Of a DNA stretch of 64,000 nt, positions 31,290 through 40,272 are shown one piece after another; the first letter of the stretch is position 1; each line of letters starts with the position of its first letter. Position numbers and translations under genes: made by a program. The DNA is taken from the NCBI GenBank assembly GCA_910584995.1, contig CAJUDW010000001.1, positions 62,001-126,000 of the forward strand, in the 5' to 3' direction. The DNA comes from an uncultured Oscillibacter sp. (lineage in GTDB: Bacteria; Bacillota; Clostridia; Oscillospirales; Oscillospiraceae). A model generated the notes under the pieces. That model made no database searches and was not told the origin of the DNA. It worked only from the letters and a program-made list of their open reading frames with translations.

Positions 31290-32903
31290 TCACCTCAAGT
31301 GCAGAAGATGAATGATCTTTTCTCCATGGGGCATTCCCCGCAGATCCTCCGCCCGGAAAATGCGCAGGGCAATCACCAGGACAAAATATACCACAACGCC
31401 CGCCAGGATGCCGCACAGCGCCGCTGCGGCGTTGGCCCCGTAAGCGGAGTGCCCGGCGGCCAGGGTCCGGCCCACAAAGCCGCAGACTGCCCAGGCGGCG
31501 GCCCCCATCAGGGCGGAGGCCAGGATGGGCTTGGCAAAGAGCCGGATATACCGGGGCTTCTGGGGGGAGTACTTCCAGACGAAGAACAGGTTCAGCGCCA
31601 CAATGGTCATGTAGCAGCAGAGGGTGGAGACCGGCGCGCCGTGGATGTTGATGTCCGGATCGCCCACCAGGATATAGTTCATGATAATTTTCACGATACC
31701 GCCGGTGATCATGGTAAAGACCGGCAGGCGCTCCTTGCCGTAGGTCTGGAGGATAGCGTTGGTGAGGGTCATAATGCAGATAAAAATGCAGGCAATGCCC
31801 AAAAGCCGCAGGTGCACCCCCGCCGCCAGGGCGTCCTCCTGCCGCATAGGCAGGATCAGCCGCATGATGGGCGTGGCCAGCACGCTCAGCCCCACACCGC
31901 AGGGCAGGGCCAGGATGGCGATGACCCGGAAAGCAGAGGAGATGATGCGATCCGCCCCCACATGATCCCTGCTGGCCAGGGCGGCAGCCGCAGCGGGAAT
32001 CAGGCTCATGGTCACAGGGAAAACGAAGGAGGCGGGCAGGTTCACCATGTCCATGGCGTAGCCGTACTGCCCCCGGAGGGCCGAAGCGGCCACCTCCGTC
32101 AGGCCCAGGCCATCCTGGAGGCGGCCCAGCACAATGGAGGTATCCACCAGGGTGATGATGCTCATGGCGGAGTTGCTGAGGGTGATGGGCACGCCGATGA
32201 GCAGGATCTGCCTGACCAGCTTCCCGCCGCTGTCCGGTACATCCAGCGAGGCGCCGGAGCCCCGGTGGCGCAGGAGGTAGGAAGCCAGGAAGAGCATGGA
32301 GAGGGCCGTGCCGATGGTGACGCCCATGATGGCGGCAGCAGCGCCCTGCTCCATGCCCAGGCCGGAGTTGATGACGTACCAGGCCAGGGGCAGGCCAATG
32401 CCCAGCTTGCACACCGCCTCCAGCACCTGGGAGGCGGCGGAGGGCTTCATGTCCCCCTGCCCCTGGGTGTAGCCCCGGATGCAGGAGAGGATGCACACAA
32501 AAAAGACAGCCGGGGCCAGGGCCCGGATGGCATGGAACGCCCCCTCGTTGTTCATCATGCCGGTGACAATACTGGTGCCGAAGAACATAAAGGAGGTGCC
32601 GGCCACGCCTAGGCCCAGAAACAGCCAGAAAGCCACCCGGAACAGCTTCCGCTTCTGATTCTCCCGTCCCCGTGCCTGGGCCTCGGACACCAGCTTGCTT
32701 AATGCCAGGGGCAGGCCCGCCGTGGAGATGGACAGCAGGACATTGTAGATCTGATAGGCGGCGTCGAAGTAGGTCTTGCCTGCGCTGTTGAGAATATTGT
32801 TCAGCGGTATTTTGTAGAAAAAGCCGATGGACTTGACAATGGCCACCGCCGCCGCCAGAATAACGGCCCCGCCCAGGAAGGACTGCTTTCGTTGTTTCGA
32901 CAT
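31290..32903 (-). CDS. SpoVB/YabM-like MOP-family lipid flippase
   Basis: A 537-residue protein with about 14 membrane helices of the MATE/MOP polysaccharide exporter superfamily: KSIGFFYKIPLNNIL, AGLPLALSKLVSEA, RGYTQGQGDMKPSAASQVLEA, SNSAMSIITLVDTSIV. It matches SpoVB and YabM, which move lipid-linked cell-wall or cortex precursors across the membrane. It is the first gene of the conserved yab cluster. The start at 32903 opens with a basic N-terminus before the first helix. Confidence 0.9.
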   Translation of the reverse strand: MSKQRKQSFLGGAVILAAAVAIVKSIGFFYKIPLNNILNSAGKTYFDAAYQIYNVLLSISTAGLPLALSKLVSEAQARGRENQKRKLFRVAFWLFLGLGVAGTSFMFFGTSIVTGMMNNEGAFHAIRALAPAVFFVCILSCIRGYTQGQGDMKPSAASQVLEAVCKLGIGLPLAWYVINSGLGMEQGAAAAIMGVTIGTALSMLFLASYLLRHRGSGASLDVPDSGGKLVRQILLIGVPITLSNSAMSIITLVDTSIVLGRLQDGLGLTEVAASALRGQYGYAMDMVNLPASFVFPVTMSLIPAAAAALASRDHVGADRIISSAFRVIAILALPCGVGLSVLATPIMRLILPMRQEDALAAGVHLRLLGIACIFICIMTLTNAILQTYGKERLPVFTMITGGIVKIIMNYILVGDPDINIHGAPVSTLCCYMTIVALNLFFVWKYSPQKPRYIRLFAKPILASALMGAAAWAVCGFVGRTLAAGHSAYGANAAAALCGILAGVVVYFVLVIALRIFRAEDLRGMPHGEKIIHLLHLR

Positions 32904-32997
32904 AGGGAGAATACCTCGGATCTCTTGAAAATGCGCGGAGGCTGCCGCGAAAGAGGATGCCTGCCGGCTGTATCAGCCTATTGCAGCGGGGGAGGCT

Positions 32998-33828
32998 TTA
33001 TGCCATGCACGCCAGACACGCCTTTACCAGCGCCGCGAACCGGGGCCCCGCAGCCTGCCCGGCGGCGATAACCTCTTCCCCGTCCAAAGGCTGATCCAGC
33101 ACCCCGGCGGCCATGTTGGTGCAGAGGGTAAAGCCCAGCACCGACATGCCGCAGTGGGCGGCGGCAATAGCCTCCGGCACCGTGGACATGCCCACGGCGT
33201 CCGCCCCCAGGAGACGGGCCGCGCGGACCTCCGCAGGCGTTTCGTACTGGGGGCCGGGGAAATACATGTAAACGCCCTCCCGGAGGGTGATCCCCTGCTC
33301 TTTGGCAATCTCCCTGGCGGAGTCCCGGAGGGCGGGGGTATAGATATGGCTCATATCCGGGAAACGGGGGCCGAACTCCTCCGCGTTGGGGCCCTGGAGG
33401 GGGCTGTCCGCGAAAAGCTTGATGTGGTCGGAGATCAGCATGATATCCCCAACGGAATATCCCTTGTTGACAGCCCCGGCAGCGTTGGTGACCACCAGGG
33501 TGTCCGCCCCCAGGAGACGGGCCACACGCACAGGAAAGGCCGCGTCCCCAAAGGACCAGCCCTCATAGGCGTGAAGGCGGCCCTGCATAACGGCGGCCTT
33601 CCGGCCCGCCAGGGTGCCGAACAGGAACCGGCCCTCATGGCCCGGGGCGGTGGACTGCTTCATGTGGGGCACGTCCCCATAGGGGACGGCGATGGGGTTT
33701 TCCACCTGCCCCCCCAATTCCCCCAGCCCGGAGCCCAGGATCAGCAGGACCCGGGGGGCAAAGCCCCCCAGTCTCGCCCGCAGGGCCTCCGCCGCTTCTT
33801 CATACTGGCGGTAGGCGTACCCTTCCAT
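32998..33828 (-). CDS. purine nucleoside phosphorylase
   Basis: A 276-residue trimeric-type PNP: ILGSGLGEL at the phosphate loop, PYGDVPHM, QGRLHAYEGWS, TNAAGAVN (purine-site Asn region), VYMYFPGPQYETPAEVRA with the catalytic Glu, and GMSTVPEAIAA. It splits inosine and guanosine with phosphate in purine salvage. The start at 33828 overlaps the stop of the zinc-ribbon gene (TGATG), so the two are translationally coupled. Confidence 0.94.
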   Translation of the reverse strand: MEGYAYRQYEEAAEALRARLGGFAPRVLLILGSGLGELGGQVENPIAVPYGDVPHMKQSTAPGHEGRFLFGTLAGRKAAVMQGRLHAYEGWSFGDAAFPVRVARLLGADTLVVTNAAGAVNKGYSVGDIMLISDHIKLFADSPLQGPNAEEFGPRFPDMSHIYTPALRDSAREIAKEQGITLREGVYMYFPGPQYETPAEVRAARLLGADAVGMSTVPEAIAAAHCGMSVLGFTLCTNMAAGVLDQPLDGEEVIAAGQAAGPRFAALVKACLACMA

Positions 33829-34220
33829 CACAGCTTGCCTCCGCACTCCCGGCAGAAGGCGTCCCCTGCCTCCACGGCCGCGCCGCAGGTGGGGCACATG
33901 GGGGCCTCCGGCTCCCGGCCAAGGGTCTCATTGATCCCGGCCAGTTCCTCCTTCAGTCCGTCCACTTCCTTCAGCTTCTCCAGAAGGACGTCGGAATCCG
34001 TGGGGCTGCCGGTATGGGTGGCATACATCATCTCGCCGATCTCCATCATGCACCCGTCGATGGATCCCTCCACCTTGGCGGCCCGGATGCGGAGTTTGGC
34101 CCGATCCAAGGTCTCCTCCGCCAGCTTGCCCATGCCGTAGGCAGCATCTGCCGCCACATTCCCCGCCTGGATGGCGGTATTCTTGACCAATTCGATCAGT
34201 TCATATACACGCTCGTTCAT
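33828..34220 (-). CDS. zinc-ribbon protein with helical N-terminus, function unknown
   Basis: A 130-residue protein. The first 95 residues are helical and amphipathic (YELIELVKNTAIQAGNVAADAAYGMGKLAEETLD, then VDGLKEELAGINETL). The last 25 hold one zinc ribbon, CPTC and CREC. Small proteins of this layout are common in Clostridia and have no assigned role. It sits 35 bp after the uridine-kinase-like gene and overlaps the PNP gene, so it is part of the nucleoside segment of the operon. Confidence 0.8.
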   Translation of the reverse strand: MNERVYELIELVKNTAIQAGNVAADAAYGMGKLAEETLDRAKLRIRAAKVEGSIDGCMMEIGEMMYATHTGSPTDSDVLLEKLKEVDGLKEELAGINETLGREPEAPMCPTCGAAVEAGDAFCRECGGKL

Positions 34221-34255
34221 AAAAATCCTCCTGCTTCAAATTCCCGGACGGCAGA

Positions 34256-35191
34256 TCAGTGGTTGTCGTATATGCTGCCCCCGATAAATTCCCGCGCCAG
34301 GGACTGGGCGGAAATGTATTTCTCATCCAGCGGCTCAATATGTTGATAGGCCTTGAGGATATCGTCCACCACAGGATAGGTTCCGGCGGGGATCTCCTCC
34401 AGCAGGGGCACCACGAAAGGTTTCAGGGCGGCGGCGGAAAGGGCCAGGGAGGAGTCAAACTTAATGTCGGCGTGCTCCTTGTAGGGGGAGATATAGAGTT
34501 TCTCGCCCCGCCGGACGTTGGCCCACATCTTCAGCGTGAAGAGGGCGTCGCTGCCCCGGAACTTGAAGTCCCGGACAATCCGGCGGCAGAGCCGGAGCCA
34601 GGGGTGCTGGAAAACGATATTGCCCTCGCCGTCCACAATGTTGCTGCGGGCGGCGATGTACAGCTTGAATGCCTTGGGATTCTTGCCTACAATGATATCG
34701 TTCAGGGCGTGGATACCCTCGAAGATGGCCATTTCGTCCGGCCCCAGATGCATGGGCTGGGAGCGGATGTCAGATCGCATCTGCCGGGCGAACTCATACT
34801 TGGGGATGTGGATGGTCTCCCCCCTGTCCACCATGGCGAAGTGGCGGTTCAGCAGGTCGATATCCAAGCAGAAAGGGGACTCATAATCAATGTCCCCGTC
34901 CCGGTTCCGGGGGGCTGTTTCCGGGTCGATGGTATTGAAATAGTTGTCCATGGAGACGGTATGGGTCTCAATACCCATCTTCTCCAGGGCCTCCTCCACC
35001 TTCAGCGCCGTGGTGGTCTTGCCGGATCCGGAGGGGCCGGAAAGGAGGATGATATGGGATTCATATCTGTGGTCGGCAATCTTCTTGGCGGCGGCCTCTA
35101 CCTTTTTGGTATAGGCCGCGTCGCACTCGTCGGCAAATCCCTTAGGGTCGCTGCGGATGGCCTCGTTAATTTGAGAGAGTGTGTACGACAT
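34256..35191 (-). CDS. uridine kinase / phosphoribulokinase-family kinase
   Basis: A 311-residue P-loop kinase. Walker A is LLSGPSGSGKTTTA (about 48-61), followed by VSMDNYFN, DIDYESPFCLDI, IPKYEFARQMRS, and IFEGIHALND, as in uridine kinases of the clostridial type. The C-terminus is longer than Udk and carries LEEIPAGTYPVVDDIL. It probably phosphorylates a nucleoside; the adjacent PNP supports nucleoside salvage. The substrate is not certain. Confidence 0.88.
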   Translation of the reverse strand: MSYTLSQINEAIRSDPKGFADECDAAYTKKVEAAAKKIADHRYESHIILLSGPSGSGKTTTALKVEEALEKMGIETHTVSMDNYFNTIDPETAPRNRDGDIDYESPFCLDIDLLNRHFAMVDRGETIHIPKYEFARQMRSDIRSQPMHLGPDEMAIFEGIHALNDIIVGKNPKAFKLYIAARSNIVDGEGNIVFQHPWLRLCRRIVRDFKFRGSDALFTLKMWANVRRGEKLYISPYKEHADIKFDSSLALSAAALKPFVVPLLEEIPAGTYPVVDDILKAYQHIEPLDEKYISAQSLAREFIGGSIYDNH

Positions 35192-35365
35192 AGTTGACTC
35201 CTTTCAGTTTTGATCGTTTCTGTTTGTATCTTTCTGCGGAGCCGGAAGGGCCCGCCGTTTTATGGACCGTCTATCTCCCCGCCAATCTCCATGCCGCCGG
35301 CGCGGCCGGAAAAATACGTGTACCTTTTCCGGGAAGCCCGCCGCCTTTGGCCGCGTATGGGGCCC

Positions 35366-36850
35366 TCAGCCGCCTGCCGCACCGCCAAGCCGGCGGTAAA
35401 ATGCGGCAAAGGCCTGCTGGTTGGCCTGCCATTTCTCCGGCCGCTCCCCGTATTCCTTGGGGTACTTGGGGTTGAAAGCCCGGAGGATATGGTTAGTGCC
35501 AGGCTCCACCATCTTTGTGGAGCCTCCCGCGCCGAAGGAGAGGATGGAGCAGAGTTCCGACATGATATAAATATTATAGAGGCATTCCCCGCCGGGGCGG
35601 GTCCAGCCGGTGTTCTCAAAGCTGCCGGACATGTATTTCTGCCGGTAAAGGTAGTAGGGGCCGTATCCCGCGGCCCGCAGGGCCGGGGCGGCGTAGTCCA
35701 GCATCTCCGACACCGCCTCCGGGCCGGGGACGGACAGCCCTTCCTCCAGGAGGCGGCTGCCTTTTTTCAGCGCCAGGGTGTGGACGGTGAGGTTATCCGT
35801 GCCGAAGGCCAGGCACCGATCCAGGGAACGGCGGAAGCCCTCCGGCGTATCGCCGGGAAGCCCGGCGATTAAATCCATATTCACATGTTCGAAGCCGCAG
35901 TCCGCCGCCAGCGCCATGGCCGCCTCAATATCCCCGGCGGTGTGATGCCGCCCGATGGCCCGCAGAACCTCCTCCTCCATGGTCTGGGGGTTCACGGAGA
36001 CCCGGGTGACGCCCCGATCCCGCAGGACCGCCAGCTTTTCCGCCGTAATGGTGTCCGGACGGCCCGCCTCCACGGTGATTTCGCCGCAGGACGTGAGATC
36101 GAAGGACTCCGCGAAAACCCGCAAAACCCGATCCATCTGCCCGGGGGAGAGGGTGGTGGGGGTTCCGCCCCCCATATACATGGCCCGGACCCGCAGGCCC
36201 AGATTCCGGACCATCTCGCCTCCCGCCCGCAGTTCCGCCTCCAAGGCGTCCACGTAGGGGGGCACCAAGGCAAAACTCCGCTCCACCGACTGGCTGACAA
36301 AAGAGCAGTAGGCGCACCGGGTGGGGCAGAAGGGGATGCCGATATACACGGCGATATCCCGGGGGCCCAGGTTCCCGGCGGCTTTCGCCGCAGCGGAGGC
36401 GGTTTCCGCCGCCAGGGCAGCCCGGGCGGGGGTGACGAAATAGTCCTCCTCCAGCATCCGGGCAGCCTCCGCCGGGGTCTTCCCCTCCTCCAGCAGCCAA
36501 GTGGCGGGCTTGTCGGGCCGCACGCCCGTCAGGATTCCCCAGGGGGGCGGTGCCCCCAAAAACTCCCGGGCCGCCAGGTAAAAGCAGACGGCAATGGCGT
36601 GCCGCCGTTGGCCCTCCCGGTCAAAATCCGTCCCGGCAAGGGGACAGCCATAGCTGAACGGCACAGCCCGCCCCTTCCAGGAGAGTTCCACGGTGACGTG
36701 AAACCTATCATCCTCCCGGCAGGAGACAATCGCCCACGTATCTTCCCCGGGCTGAACCGGCTCGTAGACCGGCAGTTCCCCGGGAAAGAGGTTCATCAGG
36801 CTCTGTTCCACCACATACCGCTGGTCATGGCCGTGAAATTCCAGCTTCAT
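35366..36850 (-). CDS. hemZ: coproporphyrinogen III dehydrogenase-like radical SAM protein HemZ
   Basis: A 494-residue radical SAM enzyme. CPTRCAYCSF (about 175-184) holds the iron-sulfur cluster Cys triad with a following Cys. YMGGGTPTTL, EAGRPDTI, NPQTM, DLIAGLPGDT and the C-terminal YLYRQKYMSG follow the HemN/HemZ pattern. An N-terminal extension of about 160 residues distinguishes HemZ from HemN. Anaerobic oxidative decarboxylation of coproporphyrinogen is the family role; no other haem genes are nearby. It overlaps the MBL gene by 4 nt (ATGA). Confidence 0.92.
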   Translation of the reverse strand: MKLEFHGHDQRYVVEQSLMNLFPGELPVYEPVQPGEDTWAIVSCREDDRFHVTVELSWKGRAVPFSYGCPLAGTDFDREGQRRHAIAVCFYLAAREFLGAPPPWGILTGVRPDKPATWLLEEGKTPAEAARMLEEDYFVTPARAALAAETASAAAKAAGNLGPRDIAVYIGIPFCPTRCAYCSFVSQSVERSFALVPPYVDALEAELRAGGEMVRNLGLRVRAMYMGGGTPTTLSPGQMDRVLRVFAESFDLTSCGEITVEAGRPDTITAEKLAVLRDRGVTRVSVNPQTMEEEVLRAIGRHHTAGDIEAAMALAADCGFEHVNMDLIAGLPGDTPEGFRRSLDRCLAFGTDNLTVHTLALKKGSRLLEEGLSVPGPEAVSEMLDYAAPALRAAGYGPYYLYRQKYMSGSFENTGWTRPGGECLYNIYIMSELCSILSFGAGGSTKMVEPGTNHILRAFNPKYPKEYGERPEKWQANQQAFAAFYRRLGGAAGG

Positions 36851-37473
36851 AGGCAGGCCCCGCCTGCCAAGGCCCGGCGGAGATAGGGATTCGTCCGCCG
36901 CTCCCGTTCCAGGGTGGAGGGCTCCATGTGGCCGGGATAGACCGTGAGATCCCCCTCCAACTCACCCAGCCGCTTCAGGGAGGCCAGGATTTTGGCGATA
37001 TCCCCCCCAGGGAAGTCCGTCCGGCCGCAGGAGCCGGCAAAGAGGGTATCCCCGCAGAAGAGGACGTCCCCGCAGCGAAGGGTGACGCTGCCCTCGGAAT
37101 GGCCTGGGGTCTCCATCACGGAGACCTTCAGGCCGCCTACGGTGAAAACATCCCCCTCGCCATAGTTCCGCGTGCCGGGAATGGGCGGGAACAGCCGTCG
37201 GAGATAGGGCGCGTCGCCGGGGAAATCCCGGGAATTGAGATACACTGGCATCTCCGGCCACTTGGCCATAAGGCCTTCCACACCGCCGGTGTGGTCATAG
37301 TGCCCGTGGGTCAGGAAAACGGCGCCGGGGACGCATCCGGTCTTCTCTAGGGCGGCAATGATCCGCTCTGGCTCCCCGCCGGGGTCGATGACCGCCGCCT
37401 CATGGGAGGCTTCGTCCCTCACAAGGTAACAGTTCGTGCCGATTTCCCCCACCTGGAGGCATTGGATATGCAT
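36847..37473 (-). CDS. MBL-fold metallo-hydrolase (glyoxalase II-like)
   Basis: A 208-residue metallo-beta-lactamase-fold hydrolase: VIDPGG, the metal motif THGHYDH (about 55-61), TPGHSEGS, FCGDTLF and YPGHMEPSTL. It resembles YcbL/GloB-type thioester hydrolases that act on S-lactoylglutathione or similar compounds. In many Bacillota a gene of this type lies between dtd and hemZ, as here. The true substrate is unknown. Confidence 0.92.
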   Translation of the reverse strand: MHIQCLQVGEIGTNCYLVRDEASHEAAVIDPGGEPERIIAALEKTGCVPGAVFLTHGHYDHTGGVEGLMAKWPEMPVYLNSRDFPGDAPYLRRLFPPIPGTRNYGEGDVFTVGGLKVSVMETPGHSEGSVTLRCGDVLFCGDTLFAGSCGRTDFPGGDIAKILASLKRLGELEGDLTVYPGHMEPSTLERERRTNPYLRRALAGGACL

Positions 37474-37506
37474 AGGCGTTCACTCCTTTCCGGTACGGGA
37501 GAGCCG

Positions 37507-37950
37507 TCAAGGCTGATCGGTGTCCAGCAGAATGGTGACCGGGCCGTGGTTCAGGGACTCCACTTCCATTTTGGCCCCGAACTCCCCGTGCTCCACAGGG
37601 AAGCCCCGCTCCCGGCACCTGGCCATGAAGGCCTCATACAGCGGGATCGCCAGATCCGGCTTGGCCGCCCGGGAAAAACCGGGACGGCGGGAGGAGGTGT
37701 CGGCGTACAGGGTAAACTGGGAAACCACCAGCAACGCGCCGCCCACCTGCTCCAGGCTCTGGTTCATTTTCAGGTTTTCGTCCTCGAAGATCCGCAGGTT
37801 GCAGATTTTATCCGCCAGTTTTACGGCAGTCTCCTCCGTGTCGGCGGGGCCGACCCCCAGGAGTACCAAAAACCCCTGGCCGATCCGCCCGCAGACCCGC
37901 CCCTCAATGGAAACGGAGGCCCGGGAGACCCGTGTGACCACAGCACGCAT
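37507..37950 (-). CDS. dtd: D-aminoacyl-tRNA deacylase
   Basis: A 147-residue DTD: MRAVVTRVSRASVSIEG at the N-terminus, VVSQFTLYAD (the SQxT motif), RPGFSRAA, and the C-terminal NHGPVTI (cross-subunit Gly-Pro motif). It removes D-amino acids and glycine from mischarged tRNAs. It lies about 100 bp after relA on the same strand, the standard Bacillota neighbourhood. Confidence 0.96.
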   Translation of the reverse strand: MRAVVTRVSRASVSIEGRVCGRIGQGFLVLLGVGPADTEETAVKLADKICNLRIFEDENLKMNQSLEQVGGALLVVSQFTLYADTSSRRPGFSRAAKPDLAIPLYEAFMARCRERGFPVEHGEFGAKMEVESLNHGPVTILLDTDQP

Positions 37951-38052
37951 AGGGCATCTCTCCTTAATGATTGATCAGGGAATCACCGCCGTCCCGGCAT
38001 ACGGGCGGCGGAGGCTCCACAGGAAGGAGCCGTTCCCCCCCCCTCTTCCGGC

Positions 38053-40266
38053 TCAGCCTGCCGGACGGTTCACCTTCAGCACGCCGGAGATTTGGTTCAG
38101 CTTTTTCATCAGCGCCTCCAGCTGGCGGCTGTCCCGGATGCGCACCTCCAGACGGAAGATGGCGAATTCATCCATGGTGCTCCGGGAGTTGATGCCAAGC
38201 ACAAAGGTGTTTGTCGTAGAAAGGGCGGCGGAGATATCCAGCAGGAGGTTTAGCCGGTCCTTGCAGACCACCTCCAGGATGGTGGGGTAACTCTCGTTGG
38301 TGTCCGTGCCCCAGGAGACCTTCAGCCAGCGGCCCTCCTGGCCGGCGGCCGAACGCCGCTCCGGGGAGGCGTTGGGACAGTCCGCCCGGTGGACGGACAC
38401 GCCGTAGCCCCGGGTGATGAAGCCCACAATCTCGTCCCCCGGCACCGGGGTGCAGCACTTGGAGAATTTTACCAGGCAGTTGTCCAGGCCCTCCACAATA
38501 ATGCCCTGCTCGCTCTTAGAGCGCTTGGGGACGGGAAGCCTCTCCTCACCGGACTTGCTCTCCGCCTCCTGGGCCTCCAGGGCCTGCTTTTCCGCTTGGT
38601 GCTGTTTGGCGATGCGCTGCAATTCCCCGTGCATCCGGGCCACGGCCTTCTGGGCGGAGAAGCCGCCGTAACCGATAGCGGCGTACATCTCGTCCAGCGT
38701 GCCGAAGGCCACTTTTTTCAAAAGGCCCGGCAGGTTTTCCGGATCCATCACATCCCGCATAGGGATGCCGCAGTGTTTCAGTTCCGCGTCAAAAGAGGCC
38801 CGGCCGTTGGCAATGTTCTCCTCCCGCTTCTCCTTCTTGAACCACTGGCGGATTTTGCTGCGGGCCTCGTTGCTCTTGGCGATTTTCATCCAGTCCCGGC
38901 TAGGGCCCTTGGCGCTCTTGGAGGTGAGAATCTCCACAATATCGCCGTTTTTCAGCACGTGGTCAAAGGTGACGATGCGCCCGTTGACCTTGGCGCCCAC
39001 CATCCGGTTGCCCACGGCGGAGTGGATGGCATAGGCAAAGTCGATGGGCGTAGCCCCGGCGGGGAGGTTCTGCACGTCGCCGTTGGGGGTAAAGACAAAT
39101 ACCTCATCGGCGAACATATCCACTTTCAGGGAGTGGATGAAATCCTCCGCATCCGCACCTTCCTGGTTTTCCAGCAAGCGGCGGACCCACTCGTATTTCC
39201 CCTCGGAACCGGCCCCCTGGCCGTTCTGCTTGTATTTCCAATGGGCCGCCACGCCGTATTCGGCGATCTCGTGCATCTCCCGGGTGCGGATCTGCACCTC
39301 AAAGGGGATGCCGTCGGCCCCGCGGACGGTGGTATGGAGGGACTGGTAGCCGTTGGACTTGGGTGTGCCGATATAATCCTTGAACCGCCCTAAAATGGGG
39401 GTGAAAATGTCGTGGATGACGCCTAAGACGTTATAGCAGTCCCCTACGCTCTCTACAATGATCCGGAAGGCGAAGAGGTCGAAAATCTCGTTGAGTTCCT
39501 TGTTCTGGTTAAACATCTTCCGGTAGATGCTGTAGGGGTGCTTCACCCGTCCGTAAACCAGGTGGGGGATATTCAATGCCTCCAGGCGTTCTTCCACCTG
39601 GGCCTGGGTGCGGCGCATGAAGATGTCGTACTCCGAGGTCTTGGAGGACAGCCGCTGGACAATCTCGTCAAAGCCCACCGGATCCAGGTATTTCAAGGAG
39701 AGATCCTCCAATTCCCACTTCATCCGCTGCATACCCAGCCGGTGGGCAATGGGGGCGTAGATCTCCATGGTCTCCAGGGATTTCTGCTTCTGCTTCTCCG
39801 GGGACTGGTACTCCATGGTCCGCATGTTGTGCAGCCGGTCGGAGACCTTGATGAGGATGACCCGGATATCCTTACTCATGGCAATGAGCATCTTCCGGAG
39901 ATTCTCCATCTGCTCGTCTTCCTTGGTGGCGTACTGGATGCGGGTCAGCTTGCTGACGCCCTCCACCAGATCGGCGATGGTGGGGGAGAACATCTTCGCC
40001 ACGTCCTCATGGGTGGCAGGGGTGTCCTCGATCACATCGTGCAGAAGGGCTGCCTCAATGGACTCCGAGTCCAGCTTCAACTCCTCCGCCACAATCTGGG
40101 CAACAGCCAGCGGGTGGATGATATACGGTTCCCCGCTCTTGCGCTTCTGCCCGTCGTGGGACTTTTCCGCAAATTCAAAGGCGGCGCGGATCCGGGAGAA
40201 ATCCACCGAGTGGTTGTAGCCCCGGACGGTTTTTTCCAGATGTTCGTATTGTTCCTCTATCGTCAC
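38053..40266 (-). CDS. relA: bifunctional (p)ppGpp synthetase/hydrolase
   Basis: A 737-residue long RSH enzyme. The HD hydrolase domain (about 25-180) has KSGEPYIIHP, ALLHDVIEDT and KVSDRLHNMRT. The synthetase domain (about 230-350) has GRFKDYIGTPKSNGYQSLHTTV, whose RFKD is the RXKD form of bifunctional enzymes, unlike EXDD in synthetase-only RelA. A TGS domain (about 390-450, VFTPNGDVQNLPAGATPIDFAY) and a C-terminal ACT domain follow. It makes and destroys the alarmone on amino-acid starvation. It starts 6 bp after recJ. Confidence 0.96.
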   Translation of the reverse strand: MTIEEQYEHLEKTVRGYNHSVDFSRIRAAFEFAEKSHDGQKRKSGEPYIIHPLAVAQIVAEELKLDSESIEAALLHDVIEDTPATHEDVAKMFSPTIADLVEGVSKLTRIQYATKEDEQMENLRKMLIAMSKDIRVILIKVSDRLHNMRTMEYQSPEKQKQKSLETMEIYAPIAHRLGMQRMKWELEDLSLKYLDPVGFDEIVQRLSSKTSEYDIFMRRTQAQVEERLEALNIPHLVYGRVKHPYSIYRKMFNQNKELNEIFDLFAFRIIVESVGDCYNVLGVIHDIFTPILGRFKDYIGTPKSNGYQSLHTTVRGADGIPFEVQIRTREMHEIAEYGVAAHWKYKQNGQGAGSEGKYEWVRRLLENQEGADAEDFIHSLKVDMFADEVFVFTPNGDVQNLPAGATPIDFAYAIHSAVGNRMVGAKVNGRIVTFDHVLKNGDIVEILTSKSAKGPSRDWMKIAKSNEARSKIRQWFKKEKREENIANGRASFDAELKHCGIPMRDVMDPENLPGLLKKVAFGTLDEMYAAIGYGGFSAQKAVARMHGELQRIAKQHQAEKQALEAQEAESKSGEERLPVPKRSKSEQGIIVEGLDNCLVKFSKCCTPVPGDEIVGFITRGYGVSVHRADCPNASPERRSAAGQEGRWLKVSWGTDTNESYPTILEVVCKDRLNLLLDISAALSTTNTFVLGINSRSTMDEFAIFRLEVRIRDSRQLEALMKKLNQISGVLKVNRPAG

Positions 40267-40272
40267 GGCGGA